Assembly: GCF_904061905.1 (NCBI RefSeq)
Contig: NZ_CAJFCI010000028.1
Location: 1-64,000 of the forward strand
Source of the DNA: Zestomonas carbonaria
GTDB taxonomy: Bacteria > Pseudomonadota > Gammaproteobacteria > Pseudomonadales > Pseudomonadaceae
DNA length: 64,000 nucleotides
Reading direction: 5' to 3'
In this document: piece by piece, positions 33,760-43,200 of the stretch
Position numbering within the stretch: the first letter of the stretch is position 1
How the letters are laid out: every line of letters begins with the position of its first letter
Notes under the pieces: model-generated
The model's input: the letters and a program-made list of their open reading frames with translations, nothing else
Told to the model about the DNA's origin: nothing
The model's database searches: none
Translations under genes and position numbers: made by a program

Positions 33760-34473
33760 TCACTTACTGGCAATCGTCTGCTCAGCCAGCGGGCAGCCCT
33801 GGGCGCTGAGGAAGCGGGAGTTCTTCAGCCATTCCTTCTGCGGGTAGTAGGCGAACACGTAGCTGCCGCGCTGCAGGGTGCTGATCAGCTTGCCGGCGAT
33901 CGCCGGGCGTACCGCCGGGCAGCCCTGGCTGCGGCCGAGACGGCCGAGGCCGGGGACCACCTTGGGGTCGGCGTAGGCGGCGGCGTGCATGACGATGGCG
34001 CGCGACATGCTGTTGTCGTTGAAGCCCGGCTCCAGGCCTTCCAGGCGCAGCGAGCGGCCGTGGCGGCCGTGGTAGGTCTGCCCGGTGCTGAACAGGCCGA
34101 GGGACGACTGGTAGCTTTCCGGCACGTTGGAGAACGAGGTCGGCACGTCGGCGCCGCTGTTCTTGCCGTGGGTGACCCATTCCTCGAACAGCAGCCTCTT
34201 GGCCTTCAGGTCGAACACCCACAGGCGCTTGTCGCGCGAGGGCTTGGAATAGTCGATCACGGTCAGCAACTGGCCGGTGTCGCCCTGGCTGGCGCACTGG
34301 TAGGCGGTCAGCGCCAGGCGCAGGGCCGACAGGTTGGCATTCGGCGCCAGCCGCTGGAGTTCCTGGGCGCTGGGCAGCCTCTGGGCATGCGCGGATTGCC
34401 AGGCGCAGGTGGCTAGAAAAAGGCCGAAACTGGCCGCACAGAGCCGCAAGGCTCCCCCCAAACGGTCAATCAT
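33760..34473 (-). CDS. L,D-transpeptidase-like exported protein (YkuD_2 type)
   Basis: This 237-residue exported protein (signal peptide about residues 1-31) has a catalytic-domain pattern R-A-I-V-M-H-A-A-A-Y-A, then a nucleophile Cys in S-Q-G-C-P-A-V. Those are the His and Cys motifs of the murein L,D-transpeptidase family that forms 3-3 crosslinks or attaches lipoprotein. ATG 34473 begins the leader peptide; an upstream in-frame Met would add 15 non-typical residues. It adjoins a second YkuD enzyme on the same strand. Confidence 0.8.
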   Translation of the reverse strand: MIDRLGGALRLCAASFGLFLATCAWQSAHAQRLPSAQELQRLAPNANLSALRLALTAYQCASQGDTGQLLTVIDYSKPSRDKRLWVFDLKAKRLLFEEWVTHGKNSGADVPTSFSNVPESYQSSLGLFSTGQTYHGRHGRSLRLEGLEPGFNDNSMSRAIVMHAAAYADPKVVPGLGRLGRSQGCPAVRPAIAGKLISTLQRGSYVFAYYPQKEWLKNSRFLSAQGCPLAEQTIASK

Positions 34474-34545
34474 TCCCCAAACCCCAACGTCATTATGGTT
34501 ATGAACCAACCGCGGCATTCTGCTTGAATTTTATACAGATTCCGA

Positions 34546-35574
34546 TCATTTCTTGACCGACGGCACTCCGCGCGCCGTCCCTTCCGTGCTGATCACGGTG
34601 AGCTGGCCGTCGCCCCGGCTCTCGCGGGTGGAGGCCAGGTCGGTGATCACCAGGGTCGTGCCGACATCCATGATCCGGTGCAGGCGGTTCAGGAAATCCG
34701 GGTCGACGCTGATCTGGCCGAGCTGTTCGAGAGGCGTCTGGCCGAACTCCGGATTGCTCAGTTGCACTGCCGACCAGCGCAGCGACGGCGCCGGGGCGAA
34801 CTCGCTGGCCAGGGGTTTCTGCAACAGCGAGAACACGGCCATGCCGGAGCGTTGTTCGCCGCTCGGCACGAATACCGGCGCGGAGCCGATCAACTGGCCG
34901 CCACGGAACACGTAGACGCGCAGGTCGGCGCGGCTGACCAGGATCGACAGCGGGCCCTGGTCGTTGCCGGGATCGTCGAGGTAGGCCTCGCCGCCGATCA
35001 GCGGCACGCCTTCGGGTTTGCCGTCCTCGACCAGCGGGGCGATCAGGCCGGGGTGGTTGACTTCCACCGGCGCGCTGTTGACGTCGGAGATGACCACCGT
35101 GGTGGAGCTGAAGCCGGTGATGCCGTACAGCGCCTTGGCGAAGTCCGTGGGCAGGCGGATGCAGCCGTGCGAGGCCGGATAGCCCGGCAGGTTGCCGGCG
35201 TGCAGGGCGATGCCGTCCCAGGTCAGGCGCTGCATGTAGGGCATCGGCGCGTCGTTGTAGAGGTCGGAGTGGTGGATGGTGCGCTTCTGCAGGATGCTGA
35301 ACACGCCGGTCGGCGTACCGTGGCCGGGTTTGCCGGTGCTCACGGTGCTGACGCCGATGGCGACGCCGTTGCGGTACACGTAGGCGCGCTGCTCGGTGAG
35401 GCTGACCACCACGGTCACCGGGCCGCGTGGCGAAACCTGCGGCATCCAGATGAACTGGCCGGGCTTGAGCGCATCCAGTTGGCGCCTGAGTTCTTCGGTA
35501 CTGGGCGCCTTGAGCGGCGCGGCGAAGGCGGGGAGGGTGGCCAGCAAGCCCAGGGCGAGGAGCAGGTGTTTCAT
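34546..35574 (-). CDS. L,D-transpeptidase (YkuD family)
   Basis: The 342-residue protein has a signal peptide (residues 1-18), a YkuD catalytic domain with the His...Ser-His-Gly-Cys-Ile-Arg motif (ALHAGNLPGYPASHGCIRLP) and a second, divergent L,D-transpeptidase-like half from about residue 195 that lacks the Cys motif. It modifies peptidoglycan in the periplasm. It is next to the other transpeptidase and might share function with it; the gap between them is 72 bases. Confidence 0.9.
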   Translation of the reverse strand: MKHLLLALGLLATLPAFAAPLKAPSTEELRRQLDALKPGQFIWMPQVSPRGPVTVVVSLTEQRAYVYRNGVAIGVSTVSTGKPGHGTPTGVFSILQKRTIHHSDLYNDAPMPYMQRLTWDGIALHAGNLPGYPASHGCIRLPTDFAKALYGITGFSSTTVVISDVNSAPVEVNHPGLIAPLVEDGKPEGVPLIGGEAYLDDPGNDQGPLSILVSRADLRVYVFRGGQLIGSAPVFVPSGEQRSGMAVFSLLQKPLASEFAPAPSLRWSAVQLSNPEFGQTPLEQLGQISVDPDFLNRLHRIMDVGTTLVITDLASTRESRGDGQLTVISTEGTARGVPSVKK

Positions 35575-35658
35575 CGGGGTCGTCCTTGATGGTCTCGTGG
35601 GCAGCTTAGACGGGGATTTTCGGGGGCGGCAAACTGGTGGGCAGGAGTGGTTGTCCTG

Positions 35659-35716
35659 GGTTTTCTGGATCCCCGCGAACGCGGGGACCCAATGAACACA
35701 GGGAATCCAGAAAACC
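35659..35716. repeat. CCCCGCG repeat nested in a longer palindrome
   Basis: CCCCGCGAACGCGGGG with ACCCAATGAAC (35671-35695) is flanked by GGTTTTCTGGAT (35659-35670) and ATCCAGAAAACC (35705-35716). This gives an outer 12-bp stem, so the whole element can fold as one hairpin. Confidence 0.65.
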
Positions 35717-35727
35717 GCACGAGGCCT

Positions 35728-36417
35728 TCAGAACGCAGCGATTTCCTGCGGAGTGAGCAGGCGGTAGCGGCCTTCTTCCAGGTCGCCCAGGTGCAGCGCG
35801 CCGATGCGCTCGCGGTGCAGGCGCACGACCTTGTTGCGGAAGTGGCCGAACATTCGCTTGACCTGGTGGTAGCGGCCTTCGTGCAGGGTCAGCCGGGCGC
35901 GGTGGCTGCCGAGGATCTGCAACTCGGCGGGGCGGGTGACGATGTCCTCGTAGCGGAAGTGCAGGCCACGGGCGAAGGTTTCCACGTATTCCTCGGCGAT
36001 CGGCTGCTCGGTCTCGACCAGGTAGACCTTGGGCTTCTCGCTCTGCGGCAGGGTCAGGCGGCGCGACCAGTGGCCGTCGTTGGTGATCAGCACGAGGCCG
36101 GTGGTGTTGAGGTCGAGGCGTCCGGCCAGGTGCAGGTCGTGCCTGTCCGGCTCGTCGAGCAGGTCGAGCACGGTGCGGTGTTCGGGATGCTCGGTGGCGC
36201 TGACCACTCCGGCCGGCTTGTGCAGCATGAAGTAGCGCGCCGGCTTTCCGGCCTGCAACACCTGCCCGTCCAGCTCGACGCGGTTGAACTCGCGCACTTC
36301 CAGGCGGCCGTCGCGCACCGTGGCGCCATCCACCCGCACGTGGCCGGCGGCCAGGGCCAGGCGGGCGTCGCGGCGGTTGCCGTGGGGCAGGTTGCCGAGC
36401 AGGCGGTCGAGGCGCAT
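35728..36417 (-). CDS. rsuA: Ribosomal small-subunit pseudouridine synthase (RsuA type)
   Basis: This 229-residue enzyme begins with an S4-like RNA-binding domain (MRLDRLLGNLPHGNRRDAR, V-R-V-D-G-A-T-V) and carries the catalytic Asp in the signature A-G-R-L-D-L-N-T-T-G-L-V-L. RsuA makes pseudouridine 516 of 16S rRNA. The C-terminal G-R-Y-H-Q-V-K-R-M-F-G-H-F is typical. Its start overlaps by one base with the stop of the upstream Cys-rich gene (TGATG), so translation is probably coupled. Confidence 0.92.
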   Translation of the reverse strand: MRLDRLLGNLPHGNRRDARLALAAGHVRVDGATVRDGRLEVREFNRVELDGQVLQAGKPARYFMLHKPAGVVSATEHPEHRTVLDLLDEPDRHDLHLAGRLDLNTTGLVLITNDGHWSRRLTLPQSEKPKVYLVETEQPIAEEYVETFARGLHFRYEDIVTRPAELQILGSHRARLTLHEGRYHQVKRMFGHFRNKVVRLHRERIGALHLGDLEEGRYRLLTPQEIAAF

Positions 36418-36626
36418 CAGTCGTCCTGCCCGGGCGGCAGCCGTTGCGCGCAGTGCGGACACAGGCAGGCGCGCCGGCGCAGTTCGGGCGGGATGCGTTC
36501 CAGCGCCTGGGGATCGATCTCCGCGCTGAAGCACCAGCAGTCCTCGCCGCTGCGGTCGTTGGCGGCGACGCCACAGCGGTTGGACTGGCCGCACAGCGGG
36601 CAGCGGGTGGGGTCGAGATCGGTCAT
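36417..36626 (-). CDS. Small cysteine-rich CWC-family protein
   Basis: The 69-residue protein has Cys pairs in C-P-L-C-G-Q-S-N-R-C-G, D-C-W-C and C-L-C-P-H-C-A, consistent with a zinc-binding fold. CWC proteins often precede rsuA in gamma-proteobacteria. It is one-base-overlapped with rsuA. The biological role is unknown. Confidence 0.85.
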   Translation of the reverse strand: MTDLDPTRCPLCGQSNRCGVAANDRSGEDCWCFSAEIDPQALERIPPELRRRACLCPHCAQRLPPGQDD

Positions 36627-36659
36627 CGTGGCGCGGTGATGGTATACGGAACGGCAGTA

Positions 36660-36683
36660 TGTAGGAGCGGCCCATGGCCGCGA
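36660..36683. repeat. Single REP (TGTAGGAGCGG...CATGGCCGCGA)
   Basis: TGTAGGAGCGGCCCATGGCCGCGA is a typical Pseudomonas REP monomer located in the gap between the Cys-rich gene and the diguanylate cyclase. Confidence 0.6.
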
Positions 36684-36706
36684 AAGGCCGGCGGTCGGCC
36701 GGGCGG

Positions 36707-38185
36707 TCAGTGCCCGGCCGGCTCCACGCAGACCCGGTTGCGCCCGGACTGCTTGGCCCGGTACAGCGCGTGGTCGGCCCGCGAGATCAGGCTGTGCAGG
36801 GTGTCGTCGGCGCGCAGCTCGGTGAGGCCGAGGCTGGTCTCGACCTTGAGCTCGGCCTCGGCGAACCGGAAGCTGCTGTCGTTGATCCGCTGGCGAAGCT
36901 TCTCGGCCAGTTGATAGGCGGCGTGGTGATCGGTGTTCTTGAGCAGCACGATGAACTCCTCGCCGCCCCAGCGGCAGAGGATGTCGGACTGCCGCAGGCT
37001 GTCGCGCAGCCGGCTGGCGAAGCTGCTGAGTACCTGGTCGCCGGCCAGGTGGCCATGGCTGTCGTTGAGCGCCTTGAAGTGGTCGATGTCGATCAGCAAC
37101 GCGCTGAGCGGTTCCTGGTTGCGCTGTGCCTCGCGCAGGGCCTGGCCGGCCAGCAGGTCGAAGCCGCGCCGGTTGGGCAGGCCGGTGAGCATGTCGGTGG
37201 TGGCCAGCGCTTCGATGTCCTGCTGGTAGCGGCGCACCAGCAGGCCGACCAGCGCCAGCACCACCAGGGTGATCAGCAGGCAGATCAGCATGTTCAGGTA
37301 GAGGCTCTGGCGGATGCCGGCCAGCGCGCTGCTGTCCTGCTTGTCGACGAACAGGTACCAGTCCAGCTCGGGGATGAAGCGCACGTTGAGGAAGTGGCCG
37401 CGGTCGTGTTCCTGGTACTCGTAGGTGCCGCTCTGCGGCTTCGGCAGTTTGCTGAGCAGGTTTTCCAGGCCGTCGATGTCCCGCAGCGACTGGCCGGTCC
37501 GCGCGCCGAACGGCCCGCCTTCGGCGCCGGTCAGGGTGATCTTGCCCTCGGTGTCGACGAAGTAGACGTTGCGCTCGTACTTGCGCTGGTACTCGTCGAT
37601 CAGCTTGACCACTGCGTCGACGGTCAGGCCGACGCCGGTGGCGCCGAGGAAGTTGCCCTCGTAGTCGAGCACCCGGTAGTTGATGAAGAAGGTCAGGCGG
37701 TCCTGGTTGGCCATGTCGACGTCGACGTTGATCTCGTAGGGCTCGGCCATGTCGCGCACGCGGAAGTACCAGACGTCTCGCGGCTCGTCTTCCCGCACGG
37801 TCTTGAGGACGCCCTTGGCCTGGTAGTAGGTGTGGGTCTTCTCGGAAATGAAGAAGCTGGTGAAGGTGCCGTAGTGCTCCTGGACCTCGCGCAGGTAGCG
37901 AGTCATCTGGTCGACGTCGCGTTCGCCGTTCATCACCCAGTCGCGGACGAAGGTGTCGCGGCTCATCATCGAGGAGATCAGCACCGGGCGGACCAGGTCC
38001 TTCTGGATTTCCGAATACACGGTGTCCGAGGTCAGCGGCAGCTCGGTCTCGACGATGCTGGCGTGGATGGCGTCGCGCGAGGCGTAATAGCTGGCCAGCG
38101 AGGTGGCGAGGAAGCCGCAGATCAGCAGGAGGAACAGCAGCAGGAGCAGGGACAGCTTGGCGTGGTTCAGGGAACGCTGCGGCAT
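36707..38185 (-). CDS. Membrane diguanylate cyclase (dCache-GGDEF)
   Basis: The 492-residue protein has membrane segments near residues 12-33 and 290-312 bracketing a periplasmic dCache-like sensor, then a GGDEF domain. The active site is G-G-E-E-F (407-411) and an allosteric I-site R-Q-S-D lies at 398-401 with the correct five-residue spacing. It is expected to synthesise c-di-GMP and to be product-inhibited. Start 38185 is the ATG directly before the first hydrophobic segment. Confidence 0.92.
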   Translation of the reverse strand: MPQRSLNHAKLSLLLLLFLLLICGFLATSLASYYASRDAIHASIVETELPLTSDTVYSEIQKDLVRPVLISSMMSRDTFVRDWVMNGERDVDQMTRYLREVQEHYGTFTSFFISEKTHTYYQAKGVLKTVREDEPRDVWYFRVRDMAEPYEINVDVDMANQDRLTFFINYRVLDYEGNFLGATGVGLTVDAVVKLIDEYQRKYERNVYFVDTEGKITLTGAEGGPFGARTGQSLRDIDGLENLLSKLPKPQSGTYEYQEHDRGHFLNVRFIPELDWYLFVDKQDSSALAGIRQSLYLNMLICLLITLVVLALVGLLVRRYQQDIEALATTDMLTGLPNRRGFDLLAGQALREAQRNQEPLSALLIDIDHFKALNDSHGHLAGDQVLSSFASRLRDSLRQSDILCRWGGEEFIVLLKNTDHHAAYQLAEKLRQRINDSSFRFAEAELKVETSLGLTELRADDTLHSLISRADHALYRAKQSGRNRVCVEPAGH

Positions 38186-38318
38186 GAAGGCATCCACGAG
38201 GAATTGTGGCGCAATGCTAGCGTGGCCCGAGTACAAGTGCCATCGCTTGTACGCCGGTACCAGACCAGCGTGATGGGGAAAGGCGGCCGGCGCTATCCGG
38301 GCCGGCCGCCGGATGGGC

Positions 38319-40121
38319 TCAGCGCCCGGCCAGGTAGGCGCGCCAGCCGCCGTGGCCGGTGATGTCCTCGGCGCCTTCCAGCCCATGGGGTTCGCAGATG
38401 AAGCCGGTCTCCCAGCGCCCGTCGATGAGCTGCACCTTGCCGAGCCCCAGCGGCGCCGGGATGCCGGTGAGGAACGAGCCCAGCTCGCCGCTCGGTAGCT
38501 CCCACACCTCCACTTCGATGGACGCGCCGCCGGTGGCGACGCGCAGCATGCCCGGACGGAAGGGCGGGCCTCCGGCCAGGGCGTAGAGCTTGTAGTCCGG
38601 CGAACTGCGCGTCGCCTCCAGCAGGCGGCCGCCGCGCTGGCGGAGTTGCCAGTTCAGCGGCAGGCCGTCCAGGTGGGCGCCACAGACCACCAGGCGGGCC
38701 CTGTCGTTGCGGGCGGGGTTGCCCGGCGCGGCGAGCTGCGCCGGGCGTCCGCCGGCCAGCGGCAGGTCGTGCTGGCGTTGCAGGGCGTCGGCCAGGCCGA
38801 GCAGGTACTGGTCGGTGAACGCGCGGCCGAACAGGGTCACGCCCCAGGGCAGTCCGTTGTCCATGAAGGCGCTGGGCACGGCGACGGCGGCGTAGTCCAG
38901 CAGGTTCATGAAGTTGGTGTAGTAGCCGAGGTCGGAATTGCGCGCCACCGGTTCGGCGTGCAGTTCGGCCAGGGTCACCGGACGCGGGTAGGCCGGGGTC
39001 AGCACGCAGTCGAGATCTTCGAGGATGCGGTCGCAGATGGCCTTGAGCGCTTGCAGGCGGTACTGGGCGCGGAAGGTGTCGACGCCGCTGACCTTCGGCG
39101 CCTGCTCCAGCACGGCGCGGATCACCGGCAGCACGGCTTCGGGGTTCTCTTCGATCAGCGAGCCGGCGACGCTGTAGCGCTCGGCCACCCAGGGGCCCTG
39201 GTAGAGCAGGCGTGCGGCTTCCAGGAACGGTTCGAAGTCGATCGGCACCGCTTCGCCGCCGAGCGCTTCCAGCCGTGCGACGGCCGCGGCGAACAGCGCC
39301 GGGCTTTCCGCGCAACCGAGGAACTCCAGTTGCGAGGGCACGCCGAAGCGGAAGCCCTGGCGCGGCGCGCCAAAGGCATCGCCGGCATTCCACAGCGGGT
39401 TGGCGCGGCTGTATTCGTCGCGCGGGTCGAGCCGGGCGGTCAGGGCGAGCAACTGGCTGGCTTCGCGAGCGGTGGCGGTGAGGTAGGTGACGCAGTCCAG
39501 GGTGCGGCAGGCCGGTACCACCCCGGCGGTGGAGAGCAGGCCCTTGGTGGCCTTGAGGCCGACCAGGTTGTTCAGCGCCGCCGGCACCCGGCCGCTGCCG
39601 GCGGTGTCGGTGCCCAGCGCGAAGCTGGCGACGCCGAGTGCCACCGCCAGCGACGAGCCGGAGCTGGAGCCGCCGGCCGGGTAGTCCGGGTGCACGCTGT
39701 TGCGGCAGGCGCCGTAGGGCGAGCGGGTGCCGTTGAGGCCGGTGGCGAACTGGTCGAGATTGGCCTTGCCCAGCGGCACCGCGCCCAGGGCGATCAACTG
39801 CTCGACCAGGGTGGCGCTGCGTTCGGGCACGTAGGCGTAGGCCGGGCAGGCGGCCGTGGTGGGAATCCCGGCCAGGTCGATGTTGTCCTTGATGGCGAAG
39901 GGCACGCCGTACAGCGGCAGGTCCGCCGGGGACTTGCCGTCCAGCGCGGCGAGGTAGGGCTCCAGTTCGTCCAGGCCGAGCAGGTGGATGAACAGGTGGT
40001 AGTCCGGGTTCAGCGCGGCGGCCTTGTCACGCAGGGCTGCGATCAACTGGCGCGGGGTGCTGCGGCCTTCGCTGTAGATGGCGCGGATGGTATCCAGGCG
40101 CAGATCGAATTGGTGTTGCAT
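38319..40121 (-). CDS. atzF: Allophanate hydrolase (AtzF type) of the guanidine operon
   Basis: The 600-residue amidase-signature enzyme has the Ser-cisSer-Lys triad: Lys78 in F-A-I-K-D-N, the G-G-S-S-S-G-S-S loop at 150-157 and nucleophile Ser176 in D-T-A-G-S-G-R. The 130-residue C-terminal domain of AtzF, which decarboxylates the intermediate, is present. It turns allophanate into CO2 and ammonia, the final step after guanidine carboxylation and deimination. It is the last gene of the operon; a 93-base gap separates it from the carboxylase gene. Confidence 0.93.
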   Translation of the reverse strand: MQHQFDLRLDTIRAIYSEGRSTPRQLIAALRDKAAALNPDYHLFIHLLGLDELEPYLAALDGKSPADLPLYGVPFAIKDNIDLAGIPTTAACPAYAYVPERSATLVEQLIALGAVPLGKANLDQFATGLNGTRSPYGACRNSVHPDYPAGGSSSGSSLAVALGVASFALGTDTAGSGRVPAALNNLVGLKATKGLLSTAGVVPACRTLDCVTYLTATAREASQLLALTARLDPRDEYSRANPLWNAGDAFGAPRQGFRFGVPSQLEFLGCAESPALFAAAVARLEALGGEAVPIDFEPFLEAARLLYQGPWVAERYSVAGSLIEENPEAVLPVIRAVLEQAPKVSGVDTFRAQYRLQALKAICDRILEDLDCVLTPAYPRPVTLAELHAEPVARNSDLGYYTNFMNLLDYAAVAVPSAFMDNGLPWGVTLFGRAFTDQYLLGLADALQRQHDLPLAGGRPAQLAAPGNPARNDRARLVVCGAHLDGLPLNWQLRQRGGRLLEATRSSPDYKLYALAGGPPFRPGMLRVATGGASIEVEVWELPSGELGSFLTGIPAPLGLGKVQLIDGRWETGFICEPHGLEGAEDITGHGGWRAYLAGR

Positions 40122-40214
40122 GTGTCGTGTCCTCCGTAGGGCGGATCGGGGCTACCCATCCACCATCGATGCCGGGGCATCGCAATTGGGGCGGCCGGCG
40201 GTCCGGCGGCCGTT

Positions 40215-43200
40215 TCAGACTTCTTCCATCACCACCACCCGCTGTCCCGCGCGCACCGGCGAGCCGGGCTGCACGCGCACTTCGCGGACCACGCCGTCGC
40301 GCGGCGCGGTGAGGGGGATTTCCATCTTCATGGACTCCAGGATGACCAGTACGTCGCCAGCCTTGACGCTGGCGCCGGCCTCCACCTGCACCTGCCAGAG
40401 GTTGCCGGCTATATGGCTTTCGATGGCGTGCTGGCCGGCGCCGAGCGGGGTGTCCTCGCCGAGCTCGGCGGCGACTTCCTCGCTGTCGAAATGCGCCTGG
40501 CCGGATTCGATCCAGCGCTGCCGCTCGGCGTCGAAGGCCGCCTGCTGGCGACCACGGAAGGCGGCGATGCCCTCGGCCTCGGCGGCCAGGAAGGCCTGGT
40601 AGTCGGCCAGGTGCAGATCGCTGTGCTCGATGCGCAGCGGGTAGCGACCGAGCGGGAAGTCGCGGCGGATGCGTAGCAGTTCCTCCGCGCTCACCGGGTA
40701 GAAACGGATCTGGTCGAAGAAGCGCAGCAGCCAGGGCTTGCCGTCGAAAGCCTCGACCGCGCGGTAGCGGTTCCACATCTGCAAGGTGCGGCCGACGAAC
40801 TGGTAGCCGCCGGGGCCTTCCATGCCGTACACGCACAGGTAGGCGCCACCGATGCCCACCGAGTTTTCCGCCGTCCAGGTGCGCGCCGGGTTGTACTTGG
40901 TTGTCACCAGGCGATGGCGCGGGTCCAGCGGCGTGGCCACCGGCGCGCCGAGGTAGACGTCGCCCAGGCCCATCACCAGGTAGCTGGCCTCGAATACCGT
41001 GCGGTACACCTCGTCGAGGTCCGGCAGGTCGTTGATGCGGCGGATGAACTCCAGGTTGCTCGGGCACCAGGGCGCGTCCTTGCGCACCGTGGTCATGTAT
41101 TTCTCGATGGCCAGTTGGCAGGCCGGGTCGTCCCAGGACAGCGGCAGGTGGACGATGCGCGACGGCACCTTGAGGTCGCCGGCGTTGCAGACGTCGTCCC
41201 ACAGCCCGACGACGGTTTCCAGCAGGCTGGCCAGCGGCAGGGTTTCCGGCCGGTAGTGCACCTGCAGGGAGCGGATGCCGGGGGTGAGGTCGATCACTCC
41301 GGCGAGGTTCCTGGCCTCCAGCGCCTGCATCAGCGCGTGGGCGCGGAAGCGCAGCACCAGGTCCAGCTCGGGCTGGCCGATCTCCAGCAGCAGGTGGGTG
41401 TCGCCGGAAAGGCGGGCGACCAGGCGGGTGTCGGCCTCTCCTATGTCCAGCACGATGGGAGAGGTGAGCGGTGTAGGAGCGAGCTTGCTCGCGATCGGCG
41501 ATGCCGAAGGATCGCCAGCAAGCTGGCTCCTACGGGCGGGTAGCCCGGATGCAATCCGGGAGGCGTCCGAGACACCGTCCTTTCCGGTTTGCACGGATAG
41601 GCTCCCTCTCCCATTCATGGGAGAGGGCTGGGCGGATTGTTGTGAAACGCCGTCCCTCTCCCCCGACCCCTCTCCCATAAACGGGAGAGGGGAGACAAGC
41701 GTGGTTTCGGCCTGGCGTATTTTCGCCAGCTCCCGCGCCATCCCGATATCCACCGGCACGAAGCGCACCTTGTCCCCGGCCTTGAGCTGGCCCAGTTGCC
41801 ACAGGTCGGCCTCGATCACCGTCACCGGGCAGACGAAGCCGCCCAGGCTGGGGCCGTCCGGGCCGAGGATCACCGGCATATCGCCGGTGAAGTCCACCGC
41901 ACCGATGGCGTAGGGGTTGTCGTGGATGTTGGACGGATGCAGCCCGGCCTCGCCGCCGCTCTCGCGTACCCATTCCGGTTTCGGGCCGATCAGCCGCACG
42001 CCGGTGCGGCTGGAGTTGAAGTGCACTTCCCAGGCGGTGGCGAAGAAGGTGGCGATGTAGTTTTCCGTGAAGTATTCCGGTGCGCCGTGGGGGCCGTAGA
42101 TCACGCGGATTTCGCGGGTGGCGGGCAGGGTGGTGCGCAGCTCGGCCGGCAGGCTGGCGCTGGCGCTTGCATCGGCGAGGGGCAACAGGTGTAGCACGTC
42201 GCCGGCGCGCAGGGCGCGGCCTCCGTGGCCGCCGAACTGGCCGAGGGTGAAGGTGCTTTTCGAGCCCAGGTAGTCCGGCACCTGGATGCCGCCGCGCAGG
42301 CACAGGTAGCTGCGCGCGCCAGCGCCCTGGATGGTGCCGAGCGACAGGATGCCACCGGCCTTGACCCGCAGGGCGGTATCCATCGGTTGGTCGATGCCGT
42401 CGAGCTGCACCGGCAACGGCGCGCCGGTCACCGCCAGCACCGCGTCGGTGTTGAAGCGCAGGGTCGGACCGCTCATGGTGATTTCCAGCGCGGCGGCGTC
42501 TTCCTCGTTGCCCAGCAGGCGATTGCCCAGGCGCAGCGCGCGGTCGTCCATCGGCCCCGAAGGCGGCACGCCGACCGCCCAGTAGCCGAGGCGGCCGGGG
42601 TAGTCCTGCACCGTGGTCTGGGTGCCGGCGCCGAGCACTTCGACGGTGTCGGCCCGGTAGACGAGATTCTCCAGGCAGCGGGTCCAGGGCGCGCCGCTGG
42701 CGAAGGGGGCGTCGGCGAGGATCTGCCGCAGGTAGTCGCGGTTGGATTCCACCCCGTACAGGACGCTGTCGGCCAGCGCCTGGTCCAGCCCGGCGCTGGC
42801 CTGTTCGCGGTCCGGTGCCCAGGCGATCAGCTTGGCGATCATCGGGTCGAAGTAGGGCGGAATCTCGCAGCCGGCCTCGACCCAGGTGTCGATGCGCAGG
42901 GCCTTGCCGTCTGCCTCGGGGAACGCCACGGCGGTGAGCAGGCCGGGGCTGGGCTGGAAGTCGCGGCCCGGGTCTTCGGCGTACAGGCGCGCCTGGATGG
43001 CATGGCCGCTGGGCTCGAGGTCCTTGGCCAGTTCGGACAGCGGCGGCAGGTCGCCGGCCGCCAGCTCGACCATCCAGCGCACCAGGTCGACGCCCCACAC
43101 CTGTTCGGTGACGCCATGCTCGACCTGCAGGCGGGTGTTCACTTCGAGGAAGTAGAAGCGCTCGGCCTCGCTGTCGTAGACGAACTCGACGGTGCCGGCG

